From Hofstenia miamia (taxonomy: Eukaryota > Xenacoelomorpha > Acoela > Hofsteniidae): a stretch of DNA of 55,332 nt. The number at the start of each line of letters is the position of its first letter. Position 1 is the first letter of the stretch. A model generated the notes under the pieces. The model was not told where the DNA came from and ran no database searches. It saw only the letters and a list, made by a program, of their open reading frames with translations. Below are positions 11,326 to 20,962 of this stretch, piece after piece. The translations under genes and the position numbers were made by a program. The DNA lies in the NCBI GenBank assembly GCA_900660155.1, contig CABFPE010000171.1, positions 158,457 through 213,788 of the forward strand, given 5' to 3'.

Positions 11326-11458
11326 AGCCTGCAGTTCATTAGTTTTTCGCCCCAGCTCACAATCCGCCCTTCCACTCTTTCATAGGATACTGCATGACCT
11401 ACTAAATTTGGCTCTTCCATTAAAACAATCCTAAATTGGTCCTAATATGCTGATGATT

Positions 11459-11482
11459 TATATATATATATATATATATATA
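11459..11482. repeat. (TA)n at end of contig 1
   Basis: TA tract that runs into the N gap; the assembly evidently broke here. Confidence 0.95.
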
Positions 11483-12482
11483 NNNNNNNNNNNNNNNNNN
11501 NNNNNNNNNNNNNNNNNNNNNNNNNNNNNNNNNNNNNNNNNNNNNNNNNNNNNNNNNNNNNNNNNNNNNNNNNNNNNNNNNNNNNNNNNNNNNNNNNNNN
11601 NNNNNNNNNNNNNNNNNNNNNNNNNNNNNNNNNNNNNNNNNNNNNNNNNNNNNNNNNNNNNNNNNNNNNNNNNNNNNNNNNNNNNNNNNNNNNNNNNNNN
11701 NNNNNNNNNNNNNNNNNNNNNNNNNNNNNNNNNNNNNNNNNNNNNNNNNNNNNNNNNNNNNNNNNNNNNNNNNNNNNNNNNNNNNNNNNNNNNNNNNNNN
11801 NNNNNNNNNNNNNNNNNNNNNNNNNNNNNNNNNNNNNNNNNNNNNNNNNNNNNNNNNNNNNNNNNNNNNNNNNNNNNNNNNNNNNNNNNNNNNNNNNNNN
11901 NNNNNNNNNNNNNNNNNNNNNNNNNNNNNNNNNNNNNNNNNNNNNNNNNNNNNNNNNNNNNNNNNNNNNNNNNNNNNNNNNNNNNNNNNNNNNNNNNNNN
12001 NNNNNNNNNNNNNNNNNNNNNNNNNNNNNNNNNNNNNNNNNNNNNNNNNNNNNNNNNNNNNNNNNNNNNNNNNNNNNNNNNNNNNNNNNNNNNNNNNNNN
12101 NNNNNNNNNNNNNNNNNNNNNNNNNNNNNNNNNNNNNNNNNNNNNNNNNNNNNNNNNNNNNNNNNNNNNNNNNNNNNNNNNNNNNNNNNNNNNNNNNNNN
12201 NNNNNNNNNNNNNNNNNNNNNNNNNNNNNNNNNNNNNNNNNNNNNNNNNNNNNNNNNNNNNNNNNNNNNNNNNNNNNNNNNNNNNNNNNNNNNNNNNNNN
12301 NNNNNNNNNNNNNNNNNNNNNNNNNNNNNNNNNNNNNNNNNNNNNNNNNNNNNNNNNNNNNNNNNNNNNNNNNNNNNNNNNNNNNNNNNNNNNNNNNNNN
12401 NNNNNNNNNNNNNNNNNNNNNNNNNNNNNNNNNNNNNNNNNNNNNNNNNNNNNNNNNNNNNNNNNNNNNNNNNNNNNNNNNN
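11483..12482. other. Assembly gap, exactly 1000 N
   Basis: A round 1000-N run is a placeholder, so the true distance is unknown. Both sides are (TA)n. Confidence 0.99.
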
Positions 12483-12504
12483 TATATATATATATATATA
12501 TATC
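12483..12504. repeat. (TA)n at start of contig 2
   Basis: TA tract immediately after the gap. Confidence 0.95.
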
Positions 12505-12599
12505 TAAAGGTCACATATAAGATATAAACTATAAAATAACTGAATTTTATAAACAATAATAACTGAAACACCTACAAAGCAAAACTCAAATGAAGTATA

Positions 12600-13140
12600 C
12601 GGATTTTTAGTATTTAATAGGGTATCCTTTATTTTTCACAATGGCCTATACCGTCTTTGACATTGATTTCAACAAATTTGCAATGTTCCCGTCGGGAATT
12701 TTAAAGAGATCTTCCTTTATTGACGGCCATGGATCATTTGTATTTGCAATTTTTTTATTAGTCACCATTCTCTTTTACTGATCCCATATACTCTCAATCA
12801 GAAGATTGAACTCCAGAGACGTCGTTGGATAGTCTGGCAGAAGCATAACTCCTTTTCTTCCCATAAATTCCATACTTCCTTGGACTTATAACAAGGTGCG
12901 TTGTCTGGCTGCAGAAAGACATCTTGATCCAGCAGTGGTAGTACATATATTGTTTGTTTAGCATCGCTTTATTCACCTTTGCCAGAGCTTGCATCCTAGA
13001 ACTCCGTATTGCTCCAAACATCTTACGTAATTTCATGGACCAGGGATATGTATAGCTAAATATCGCAGCTTGAAACGATACACTTAACTCCTAGATCTCC
13101 TGGCGAATTGCACTCATCCCGATTGAAATTGTATGGGACT
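12600..13140 (-). pseudogene. Tc1/mariner-type transposase, broken
   Basis: Read on the minus strand through about three frameshifts, the catalytic half of a Tc1-like DDE transposase is visible in order: FGAIRSSRMQALAKVNKAML (about 13015-12955, matching the usual WGA-I-x-x-x-G-x-L segment), LDQDVFLQPDNAPCYKSKEV (about 12930-12875, the second catalytic aspartate in DNAPC), LLPDYPTTSLEFNLLIESIW (about 12845-12785, where WP-x-x-SPDLNPIE-x-xW is usual; the E is retained), then LLKSMSKTV and the KGYPIKY end (about 12680-12610). Stops and frameshifts show it is inactive. A possible N-terminal remnant lies at 13336-13539. I did not find convincing terminal inverted repeats. Confidence 0.75.
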
Positions 13141-14946
13141 TTCACCCTAAAATACAATATTGCACCAGTTTTTTTTCAAAGTTTTTAATTTTTCACGACC
13201 CCTAACCCTAACCAAATGTAATACAAAAATTGGTCACGTGATGTGACGTAATCAAAATTTAGAACAAAAGGCTTAACTCCAACATTATCTTCACTTTACT
13301 GATTTGGCAAAATATGACCATAAGCCATTTGCCTCTCAACGTATCGTAATCTCCAGAAAATTCTTATGAACATTTAGATCCATTTGTACAGGTGGAAAAC
13401 TATAGCAGTTTTCTGTACACCAATACCTGTGAAAAGTTTGCTGTAACGCAAGCGGTTGAATTGCATCTTTGCCGAACTTCTTGCTAACAATACTATCGTA
13501 AACAGGAAAGGAGGAAATTGCCTTGCATTTCATTGGCAAGATGTAGTGCTGTTTGTAATGGTGTAATTATCAATTCAAATCAATAAATATACATTCAGTA
13601 CTTTTGATGCTCAATTTACATTGAGTTGACAATTTAATTAGTTCTTCACTTGATATTAATATCAACGGCAACCCTGTTAGGCATACATATTACTTTTTAA
13701 AATCATTTTTCAAATTCACCACTTTTTAAAATGCTACCTTTAGATATTTCGTTTTTTTTACTTCCACGTTTTCATGTTTTCAATCGTAGAGAAGAGACCA
13801 ATCTAGAAAGCTCAAAAAATGCGAAAATGTCATACTTCTAATATTTGACAACAACTGATTCCAATTACGGCAATTTTGTTTGCAAAACTTCATTGCTTTT
13901 GAGGAGGGGGATCTAAACTCAACCAATTGAAATTATTATTATGCACAATGATTTTTATGAAAACTGCACCACATCAGGTTGTTCAAACGCAAATGGTGAA
14001 ACATTTCCAAAATATGGAAAACCCTAGTGAGTATCCATGTTAGGATAATTGTAATACCCGTATTACCTGTAAGATGTTCATAAGTATCCGTGGCAGCTCG
14101 TATTTGGAGATGCCGTACTCCTCACATACTTACTCGTACTCGTAAAAGATTTACGCGTGCCAGTAGGATGAATTTCAAAACTATTTATTTAATAACAATA
14201 AACTAGTGCTTGTGTGGGTAAGCAAATTTTCCTAACTGTCTTATTAAGGCTCATATCTGTACCCTCCCGATACTGTAAATCATGTACCCATTAGTGCGTA
14301 CCTAATGCGCACAATAATTATGGGTTGCGGGAGGGTGCGGATTATTTTATTTCCATTACACATTATGTGCATTCTAAACAAGATATTTTCAAAACATATC
14401 TTATAAATATATGTTGAAAAAATTAATATATTAGAAATTTCAATTGTGGTCGAAATTTTGGTAATTTTATTTTCGGATAGCGGTAAAATATTTTGCGTAT
14501 TCTTTGACTCGCATTGCACTAATATCCATACCCGAACATATTTATTATAACTAAATTCAAACCGAGTTATATACTGTAAAATATATGTTGATTAAAGCTT
14601 TAATTTTCAAACTGATTCACACTAGGCTTAAAGAAAAAACATTAAATTGCTACTGTTAGTACATTTAATCATACCTAATAAATACTAGCTCATCCTCTCA
14701 AACTATAAGAGTTCGAATCTGTTGTATGGCCAAAGAATTCTATCCTGAAGTTAAGTGAACGATAAATTTTTAATTTTATTTGGGATTAAAAAAAATAGAC
14801 GTTTAAGGACAAATTTCGAATGTAGGTTACTTAAAAGTGATTAATTTTAAATCATATTCTCTCTGCGATTTACTCGTACGTACCTATAAAATCTGTACCT
14901 GTGAGTTTTACGCATGTTTACAGATTACTAGAAATTAAAACTAAGA

Positions 14947-14987
<41 letters not shown>

Positions 14988-15450
14988 CTAAAGAATAGTT
15001 CCCCTCCTCAGAAAAAAAGCTGGGTGCGCCCCTGCTTGCTATACTGTGCCTATTTTAGTAAATCATGGGTTCTTAACAAAAGTGTATACGACAATTCCTT
15101 TTCCCAGTACTTCTATGTTGAAATTAAGCTATTGTTCCATTTAAACTTTGACACAGTTTGCTAGCAAGTAGTTATATGCAGGAGTTTTGCATTCTGCAAT
15201 AGCCAAATATAATACATCTTTTAATAATCATAATTCATCTTAACTTATAAGTAGCTATAAGAACACCTTTGGAAAATGTTCTTAGATTTTTTAGAGGGTT
15301 ATGCGCATATTAATAATGAACAGCTCAAATACTTCAATAACTGATAACTTCTTTTCTTAAAGAGATACAATAGGCCTATTGTTGCGCATGTAGTTTTAAA
15401 GTACACATAAATTTTAAAATTAAGTTGACAAACTTTATGCGTAATGCATT
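13141..15450. other. No supported gene; (TA)n at 14949-14985
   Basis: AT-rich. Holds the possible Tc1 N-terminal remnant (13336-13539), a short CCCTAACCCTAACC near 13200, some TACTCGTACTCGTA-like words near 14130 and 14870, and a 37-bp TA microsatellite. The TACTCGTA words could be a degenerate element, but I could not define its ends. Confidence 0.5.
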
Positions 15451-15617
15451 GCTCTTAATAATTTCGCATTCCATGCAGTGCAGGTAGCGTTGAGGAAGGA
15501 ATTGTGACGCTTCTAACGGCATCTGAGTGCGCTTCTAGTGGAAAACGCGAGTAAATTAGATGCATTCACTATCTCGTCCCTATATATCACTCCGTGTAAC
15601 TCACACCGTTAAAAATG

Positions 15618-15657
15618 TATAAATAAAAGCCACGCTTAGCTGCTTTTTTATCAGTGA
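15618..15657 (+). promoter_or_regulatory. TATA box plus TCAGTG initiator-like core promoter
   Basis: TATAAATA at 15618-15625 is followed about 35 bp later by TCAGTG at 15651-15656, a good match to the invertebrate initiator (TCAGT). The 200 bp upstream (15470-15600) are locally less AT-rich than the surroundings. The initiator spacing is slightly longer than usual. In AT-rich DNA such motifs also arise by chance, so this is a candidate only. Confidence 0.35.
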
Positions 15658-15755
15658 ATATTACCAAACAATTTTTCAACATTAATACACTCAGCAGTGA
15701 GTTTCCACAACCTCCTGGACGCATTTTGGATTGTTTTCCAGTTTCAAACATTCAA
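15653..15755 (+). other. Candidate non-coding first exon with splice donor
   Basis: From the initiator-like site to a strong 5' splice site (CAA|GTAAGT, GT at 15756-15757) there are about 103 bp without any ATG, as expected for a 5' untranslated exon. It is richer in C and G than the flanks. No downstream exon can be joined with certainty; 17939-18031 is a possibility. Confidence 0.3.
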
Positions 15756-15759
15756 GTAA

Positions 15760-17930
15760 GTTTTTTTACATTTTTAGCAATATAATTAACCTTTATGAAT
15801 TAATCATTAACTATATTTAAATTACTTTTCTTACATTTGAATATTGAAGGTAATCCAAGAGCATGTTAAATAACAACAATAATGAATTCACACTTGTTAA
15901 TTAAATACCATTCAAACAAAACATCTCCATAACAATAGTCTGCTATTGCTGTCTTCACGCTTAGTGCGTTTGTTAAATATGTTATGGAAATCTCGTACAT
16001 GGAATGAAGAATGAAGTGCACAATTAAGCAGCATGCTCTATGGATTTCAATGTGTTATTGTCTCATTATAGTTTAACAATTGAAAGTGAATTTTGTTTGA
16101 CAGCACATGCATTAACATTATTTCATACTAAAACTATTACATGGAATATAAAGTTATTTCAAATATATTACTATTAACTTTGATTTGATATAATATTCAG
16201 TGAATGCCATTAATTTTTTTATTATATTTGAATGCAAATAGCTTTTAATCTAAGTCAAAACAGATTTGGCATATTTGATGAGACTTCTGGCTTTCATGCG
16301 CATTTTATTGAGATAAGGATGTTTTTTAAAATAGACAATAAATATTAGTTTATGTATGCGGAAACTGAATGAATTCAATTTAAATTGGTGTAAGTAATTG
16401 CAGGATACTCATGGAATTCATTTAATATTAATTGACGTTTATATCAGTTGCTAAGCAATGCCATTTGATAGATAAAATCGAATAGTCCTGCATTTTGCTT
16501 TGAATTTACATTTGAAGCAGTACTTTGATGCAAAGCATTGCCGAAGTCAAACTGAGTATTGAATGAACTTTCATATCAGGAGGTATTTTAGTATCTTCCT
16601 GGAGAAATTTATTGTAAAATGTAGTTGAATTGATATCAAGATTCTGAAAAAGTAGAATATTCTCCCTAAAGTTACAAAACTTACTGTAGAATTAAGTTGT
16701 GCAATATCAGTTATTTTTAGAAGCCTCTAAAGCAAGCAGCAATGCAGCATAAATTCATTGAGATTAGGAAACCTTGTTATTTAAGAGCAAAATCGTCAAT
16801 GAATCAATGTTTAGATATCTAATCAGAAGTGAATTTATGTCAAAAACTCGTAGTCTACGTTTGTCTTTCAGATTTAAATAAATATTATTATAAATACGAT
16901 ATGTCTTATAAGCTAGATTCCCTAATAAAGTATCGGCTTGTATGTTTCTTCTCGAAATAAAGCTAAACATTTAAATCAGTAGTTGATACTAGTGAAATGG
17001 CAATAACTATAAAAGTAATTTTCATGTGAATTACAATTTATGTTCATTGACAAAAAACACTACAAACAATCAATCAATTTTTGGCAATGGAGTAATTTCT
17101 ATAATTAAGTAGAGTTTATTTCATGACATCCAATGAAATTTGCGCATTATCAGCAATTACTTTTGTAAATAATAATAGCGAAGATTTTAATATTCCATTA
17201 ATTTCTGTCCCGTTCCTAGTAGTCAGGAACCGTACAAATATAAATGAAAAAATCAGCTGCTGGAATGCACATTCAAGTTTCTCTATCGAAACATAAAAAA
17301 GTATACTTTTAGAATTCCAAGTGATAGATTGAGAATATAGAAAAAAATCCATTGCTATATTTAAACTATACATATATTATATACATGTTGTATGTTCCAG
17401 GAATGTTGTAGTCATTATCAATTGGCATATACAAACAATCATTGTTATTAAATACATATTTCAATTTTTTTTAAGATCGCACATAAAAGCTATTTTTACG
17501 CATTTAATAATTTTTTGTAATGGTTACAAAGAACAATAAAATAGTCTAAAAACATAATTACGATCTGGCACGCGTCTTTTTCATTTATGAAAACTCACGC
17601 TAAACTAGAAATAGAGTTGTAGAGGAAGTCGGCGCATCTGGTTGAAAATTAAGTGTGTGTGTCAGTTAGCAGAAAATAATAGATTTTAGTGCATTTAAAA
17701 AAATCGGAATATAATGTTTTTTATTATGCAGTGTATTTTATCTTTACGTTTTTAATAACATTGCGCACGATCAAATGAAAACTTTAATATCTAAAATTAT
17801 TTATCGTGACTACAAAAATAATATGAAATTATTGAATAATAATCGATTAAAAATCTTATTTTACCTTACATACCCCTAGAATATGTTATGATTTTTACGA
17901 ACATCATTTAAAATAGAATTGTCTACATCC
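15760..17930. other. No supported gene
   Basis: About 2.2 kb of AT-rich single-copy-looking DNA. It would be intron if the exon candidates on either side are real. Confidence 0.45.
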
Positions 17931-17938
17931 TTTTTCAG

Positions 17939-18031
17939 CATTAGTCCTTAACTGCCAACAAAAAGAGCTAGTATTTTACAAACTAGTTAATGATTGTGAT
18001 GCTATTGTTAGAACTATGGTTAAGTTACAAG
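17939..18031 (+). other. Candidate coding exon, 93 bp
   Basis: Bounded by a strong acceptor (CATCCTTTTTCAG ending at 17938) and a strong donor (CAAG|GTAAAT, GT at 18032-18033). It is open in the frame that leaves two bases at the start and one at the end, giving 30 codons that read like a helical protein segment (LVLNCQQKELVFYKLVND, then DAIVRTMVKLQ). The length is a multiple of three, and the exit phase fits the entry phase of 19580-19692. Family not recognised. Confidence 0.3.
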
Positions 18032-18427
18032 GTAAATTTTCCCTGTGCATAAAGGTTGTCATATTGTTCATTCTTAATAGTTTTGATCTTTTTCACAAGA
18101 TTGATAACCAGCAACACTCCAATTCAAGATTATGAAAGTTATACTCCTCCCATTGGAATGCGAAACCTAAAATTTTCTTCCAATCTTGCATTCATGTACA
18201 TTGTAGTCATTAAACAAAATTGAAACAGCTTAAACACCCTATTCATAAACCGAAAAAATATTTAGGAGTGTCTCTAAATATGACCTGAAACAGAAATCCA
18301 CTCCGGTAAATAAATTGTGGATTTAACCGACTTAGGCCTACAATTGGAAGCTAGTCGATATAATAAATAGCAATCAATTGTATAGAATAGAAAAATTGTT
18401 CAAGTTAACAAGTTAAGGGTTGAATAA

Positions 18428-18535
18428 ATGGCATCTTTTGGGAAATCTCCAAGCGAATTGAACTCTTTATCCATTCCGGGGTCTGCACAAGTAAATTTAA
18501 GTGGCAACATTCTAACGTTGAGTGAAAAAACTTAA
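18428..18535 (+). CDS. Small ORF, 35 residues
   Basis: ATG in a fair context (A at -3, G at +4), 35 codons to TAA. It begins MASFGKSPSELNSL and is serine/glycine/asparagine-rich rather than the Ile/Lys/Tyr/Phe-rich text typical of random AT-rich frames. A donor-like CAA|GTAAAT lies inside (GT at 18491-18492), so it could be a first coding exon. No family recognised; may be chance. Confidence 0.2.
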   Translation: MASFGKSPSELNSLSIPGSAQVNLSGNILTLSEKT

Positions 18536-19056
18536 ATTCTTAAAAAAATAAAATGAACTAGTAGGGTATTTTTTATATTTTAAGTAAAATACTAAGGTAT
18601 TTTTTCGATTAATTTGCGAACATATAATTCGAATTTTTTTGGATCCTTAATAAAAACGTCGTCCCTCTGCTTTCATAAATTTCCAGGTTTAAAATAAAAT
18701 AATAACTTAACTGCTATAAATAATCAATGTATTTATAAAGATGGATTTTTTATGTCAAATTTCGATTTTGAATTTTATTTTTCTGAGCTACTTGAATTCT
18801 AAAGCAAACAAGCAATTGACTTCACATTCAATTTGTCGAAGCATCTTTAAGATGAAGAATAGATTTTTTTTCACCAAAATAATTTCACTTAGCTCCTGAT
18901 ATATGTTTTCTGGACACCATGACAAATTCAATCAAGTTTAGGTTAAAAAATACGCATTCAGCTGCGAATAATGTTTATGAGCAGTTTTGAAAACTTATTA
19001 AAAATTCGATAATCATTTTTGTAATGAACTATATTCATTTTCATTTATAAATAAAC

Positions 19057-19062
19057 ATTATT

Positions 19063-19093
<31 letters not shown>

Positions 19094-19096
19094 TTA
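19057..19096. repeat. (TTA)n microsatellite
   Basis: About 40 bp of ATT/TTA trinucleotides with one interruption. Confidence 0.9.
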
Positions 19097-19387
19097 AACA
19101 ATTTCAAGCTTACAAACATACATATTTTATACACACATCATTGATAAATCACCATGCTAGTCTGTCAACTATAAAAAATCTCATATAATGAGGATTTATA
19201 CAAAAATCTGTTTTCAGTTTTTTTTAAAAGAAATGCAGCAGGAAAAAATAGTTTTTGATATAACATGAGGCTCTCAATTAAAAAAATTCAGCTATTGTAA
19301 GCAGAACTGTATGCAGATAATCAATTTTAACGAAAATACGTAATTTTGTTGAAAGTGCCAGGCATTATATTGGAAGGGTAGGCCAAA

Positions 19388-19549
19388 ATGGTAACTATAT
19401 TACATGTTAATAAAAATGGGACCGTGAAGTACGAATTACACTCCTATGTGTCTGCCAACAATGCCTCTCTCTATGAGGCGGTCTATACATTAAAGTTGAG
19501 CAATCATATTTGGTATAATTTTATCTCACTACAAGAAAATTTGCACTGA
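19388..19549 (+). CDS. Small ORF, 53 residues, strong start context
   Basis: The start GCCAAAATGG is close to the ideal animal translation context. The frame begins MVTILHVNKNGTVKYE, continues SYVSANNASLYEAVYTLKL and ends at TGA (19547-19549). Codon and residue use look protein-like. An in-frame stop lies just upstream, so this ATG would be the start. The coding exon candidate at 19580 begins 30 bp further on, but joining the two by the visible GTATAA donor creates a stop codon. No family recognised. Confidence 0.3.
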   Translation: MVTILHVNKNGTVKYELHSYVSANNASLYEAVYTLKLSNHIWYNFISLQENLH

Positions 19550-19579
19550 AAATATTTTTATTTCCCACAATTTCCACAG

Positions 19580-19692
19580 AAGTGTGCCTCTTAGTAGCAG
19601 GCATTGAAAAAGGCAAGCAGGTTTGCAGGCGAACTATTTTGCTATCTACAACATGTCTGGTGTCAAACTATTCATCATTGATCAAATATTAA
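19580..19692 (+). other. Candidate terminal coding exon
   Basis: A strong acceptor (TTTCCCACAATTTCCACAG, ending at 19579) precedes an open frame that starts in phase 1, reads VCLLVAGIEKGKQVCRRT and ends at TAA (19690-19692). The phase fits the exit of the 17939-18031 exon. An AATAAA hexamer occurs at 19947-19952, a plausible distance for a 3' end. If joined, the only ATG in frame is near the end of the upstream exon, giving about 42 residues, so another coding exon may be missing. Not recognised. Confidence 0.3.
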
Positions 19693-20116
19693 AGTTCAAA
19701 CAATTTCTAGCACAACTCAGCACATAGTTATATTTATTTGTTACACCGTTGTAGAAAACTCTTCGTGAGTTCAAAAGCACCCCATGAATTACCCGCATGA
19801 AATGTCATTGTTTATGCTTGGGTTAAGCAATATCTGGAAAAGTGTAAAAAAAAGAAAATTTCATTAATTCATTATATTATTGACTGACGTTCGTATTCCT
19901 ATAAACACACAAATCTGCTTGCAAATTTAATTCTAAAGCTTCCATTAATAAAGAATTTTTGACAGTATTTTAATGCTATTGTTGTTAGTAATTATAATTT
20001 AGCATATGTTATTTATAAAACAAATTGAGCAACGATAGGAAACCGAAAAAATACGTAAAATATGAATGCAAATGTATCAGTTGGACAGTGAACCTGACCC
20101 ATATACATATATATGT

Positions 20117-20483
20117 TAGTGTTCTGCGCACATGGCCACAGACACGGCCTTAGAAGTTAGCCGGCCATAGCCCTGGTCAATGGTCGACTGCAACCAAATA
20201 TTTTGTTTTGCGACTAAAATCTCTGCTAAGATTAATTTCTGAACATTATGATCAACAATTTATTTCCATATTTTTTATTTGCATTTTTTTGAAACTTTGA
20301 TAATTTTCTTTAATTATTCGACTATGAGCATGTTTTAAGCGTTCCCTTGAAAATTGTAGTATTAGATTAGTAGTAGTAAAAAGTGCCTACTACGGCAAGA
20401 AAGTCAAGCTAACGGCCGGCTACGGCCAAAGACTTGGGCCAACTCACGTCTAAGGTCAAAATTTCCTTGGCCGCAGAACACTA
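20117..20483. mobile_element. Short non-autonomous hAT element (MITE), 367 bp
   Basis: Perfect 8-bp target duplications ATATATGT (20109-20116 and 20484-20491) enclose inverted ends TAGTGTTCTGCG and CGCAGAACACTA. Subterminal GGCC-rich words (GCCGGCC, GGCCGGC) occur toward both ends. The interior codes for nothing. End sequence and duplication length are those of the hAT superfamily. Confidence 0.85.
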
Positions 20484-20691
20484 ATATATGTATAGGGTCT
20501 ATACGTAGCTCGCCTAACAGGTTACCATTGTGAGAGATTTTTCACAAACCAACCAAAACAACACAACAGCAAAATGCTGTTGTGTCAAACAACAGGCACA
20601 ACACAACGCAAGAAAGTCATTAAATGATTAATAAGTTGACCTCTCTGCTGTTTTCTCTCGTTATTATCGGCGGCGTATGCATTTGACTAAG

Positions 20692-20699
20692 CATATATA
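20692..20699 (+). promoter_or_regulatory. TATA-like box upstream of a small secreted-peptide ORF
   Basis: ATATATAG occurs about 145 bp upstream of the ATG at 20840, followed at about +25 to +30 by ACAGTG. It could serve the peptide ORF, but the motif is short and the region AT-rich. Confidence 0.2.
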
Positions 20700-20839
20700 G
20701 CTAACCTAAAAGACAGTGCTCCCAAATCATTGTGGTGATGCAACCTCAACGCGGTTGTTCCTGGGTAACGCCAATGACTTAGAAGTCGCGTAAGTATATG
20801 AACTCGCGTACGTACAAAAGAAGTTAAGCAATAGGATAA

Positions 20840-20962
20840 ATGAAGTTGCTGCTATGTATACTTTGTTCACATGTGCTGGCGACGGTCGTTAAGCCGGTCT
20901 GCTTTGCTTGTGGTGAGCAGATGTCGGCCCAGTGGAAATACTGTCAAAAAAACTGCTACTAG
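20840..20962 (+). CDS. Small cysteine-rich secreted-peptide ORF, 40 residues
   Basis: ATG (AAATG context) opens a 40-codon frame ending in TAG at 20960-20962. The N-terminus MKLLLCILCSHVLATVV is a plausible signal peptide: lysine at 2, a hydrophobic core from 3 to 17, and a possible cleavage after Ala14 (V-L-A). The remaining 26 residues contain four cysteines spaced C-x2-C-x10-C-x3-C (C21, C24, C35, C39), starting CFACGEQMSAQWKYC. The spacing fits a small disulfide-linked peptide or, if the leader is not real, a zinc-ribbon fragment. The ORF lies in a GC-richer patch (20690-21240) just downstream of a hAT MITE. No family is recognised; a chance ORF or a piece of an unseen element remains possible. 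Confidence 0.3.
   Translation: MKLLLCILCSHVLATVVKPVCFACGEQMSAQWKYCQKNCY

Larger units (their letters stand above)
3318..11482. repeat. Duplicated block, copy A (8.16 kb)
   Basis: Nearly identical to 27958-36122 at a constant offset of 24,640 bp. Differences I noticed: gcaag versus gcaat just after the TA tract, g5882 versus a30522, and a compensating T/A length shift near 7151/31791. Both copies run into a (TA)n tract and then exactly 1000 N. No inverted termini are visible at the block ends, so it is not itself a mobile element. It carries the sub-features listed separately. The likeliest explanation is two assembled haplotypes or a scaffolding duplicate; a true recent segmental duplication is the alternative. 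Confidence 0.95.

Noticed and set aside
3318..11482. The 8.16-kb duplicated block as a single giant transposon
   Set aside because: Its ends have only (TA)n in common. No inverted or direct termini were found, and it contains unrelated, independently inserted elements.
11420..12571. Very long apparent open frames across the 1000-N gap on both strands (likewise at 36060-37152)
   Set aside because: They consist of unknown residues from N plus YIYIYI from the (TA)n tracts; there is no real coding evidence.
14690..14740. tRNA-like T-arm sequence (GAGTTCGAATCT)
   Set aside because: The B-box-like core is present, but no A box, acceptor stem or anticodon arm can be folded around it.
20719..20791. 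Possible exon between ACAG and GTAAGT just upstream of the micropeptide ORF
   Set aside because: Good donor but weak acceptor. It conflicts with reading the same region as the 5' UTR of the peptide gene.
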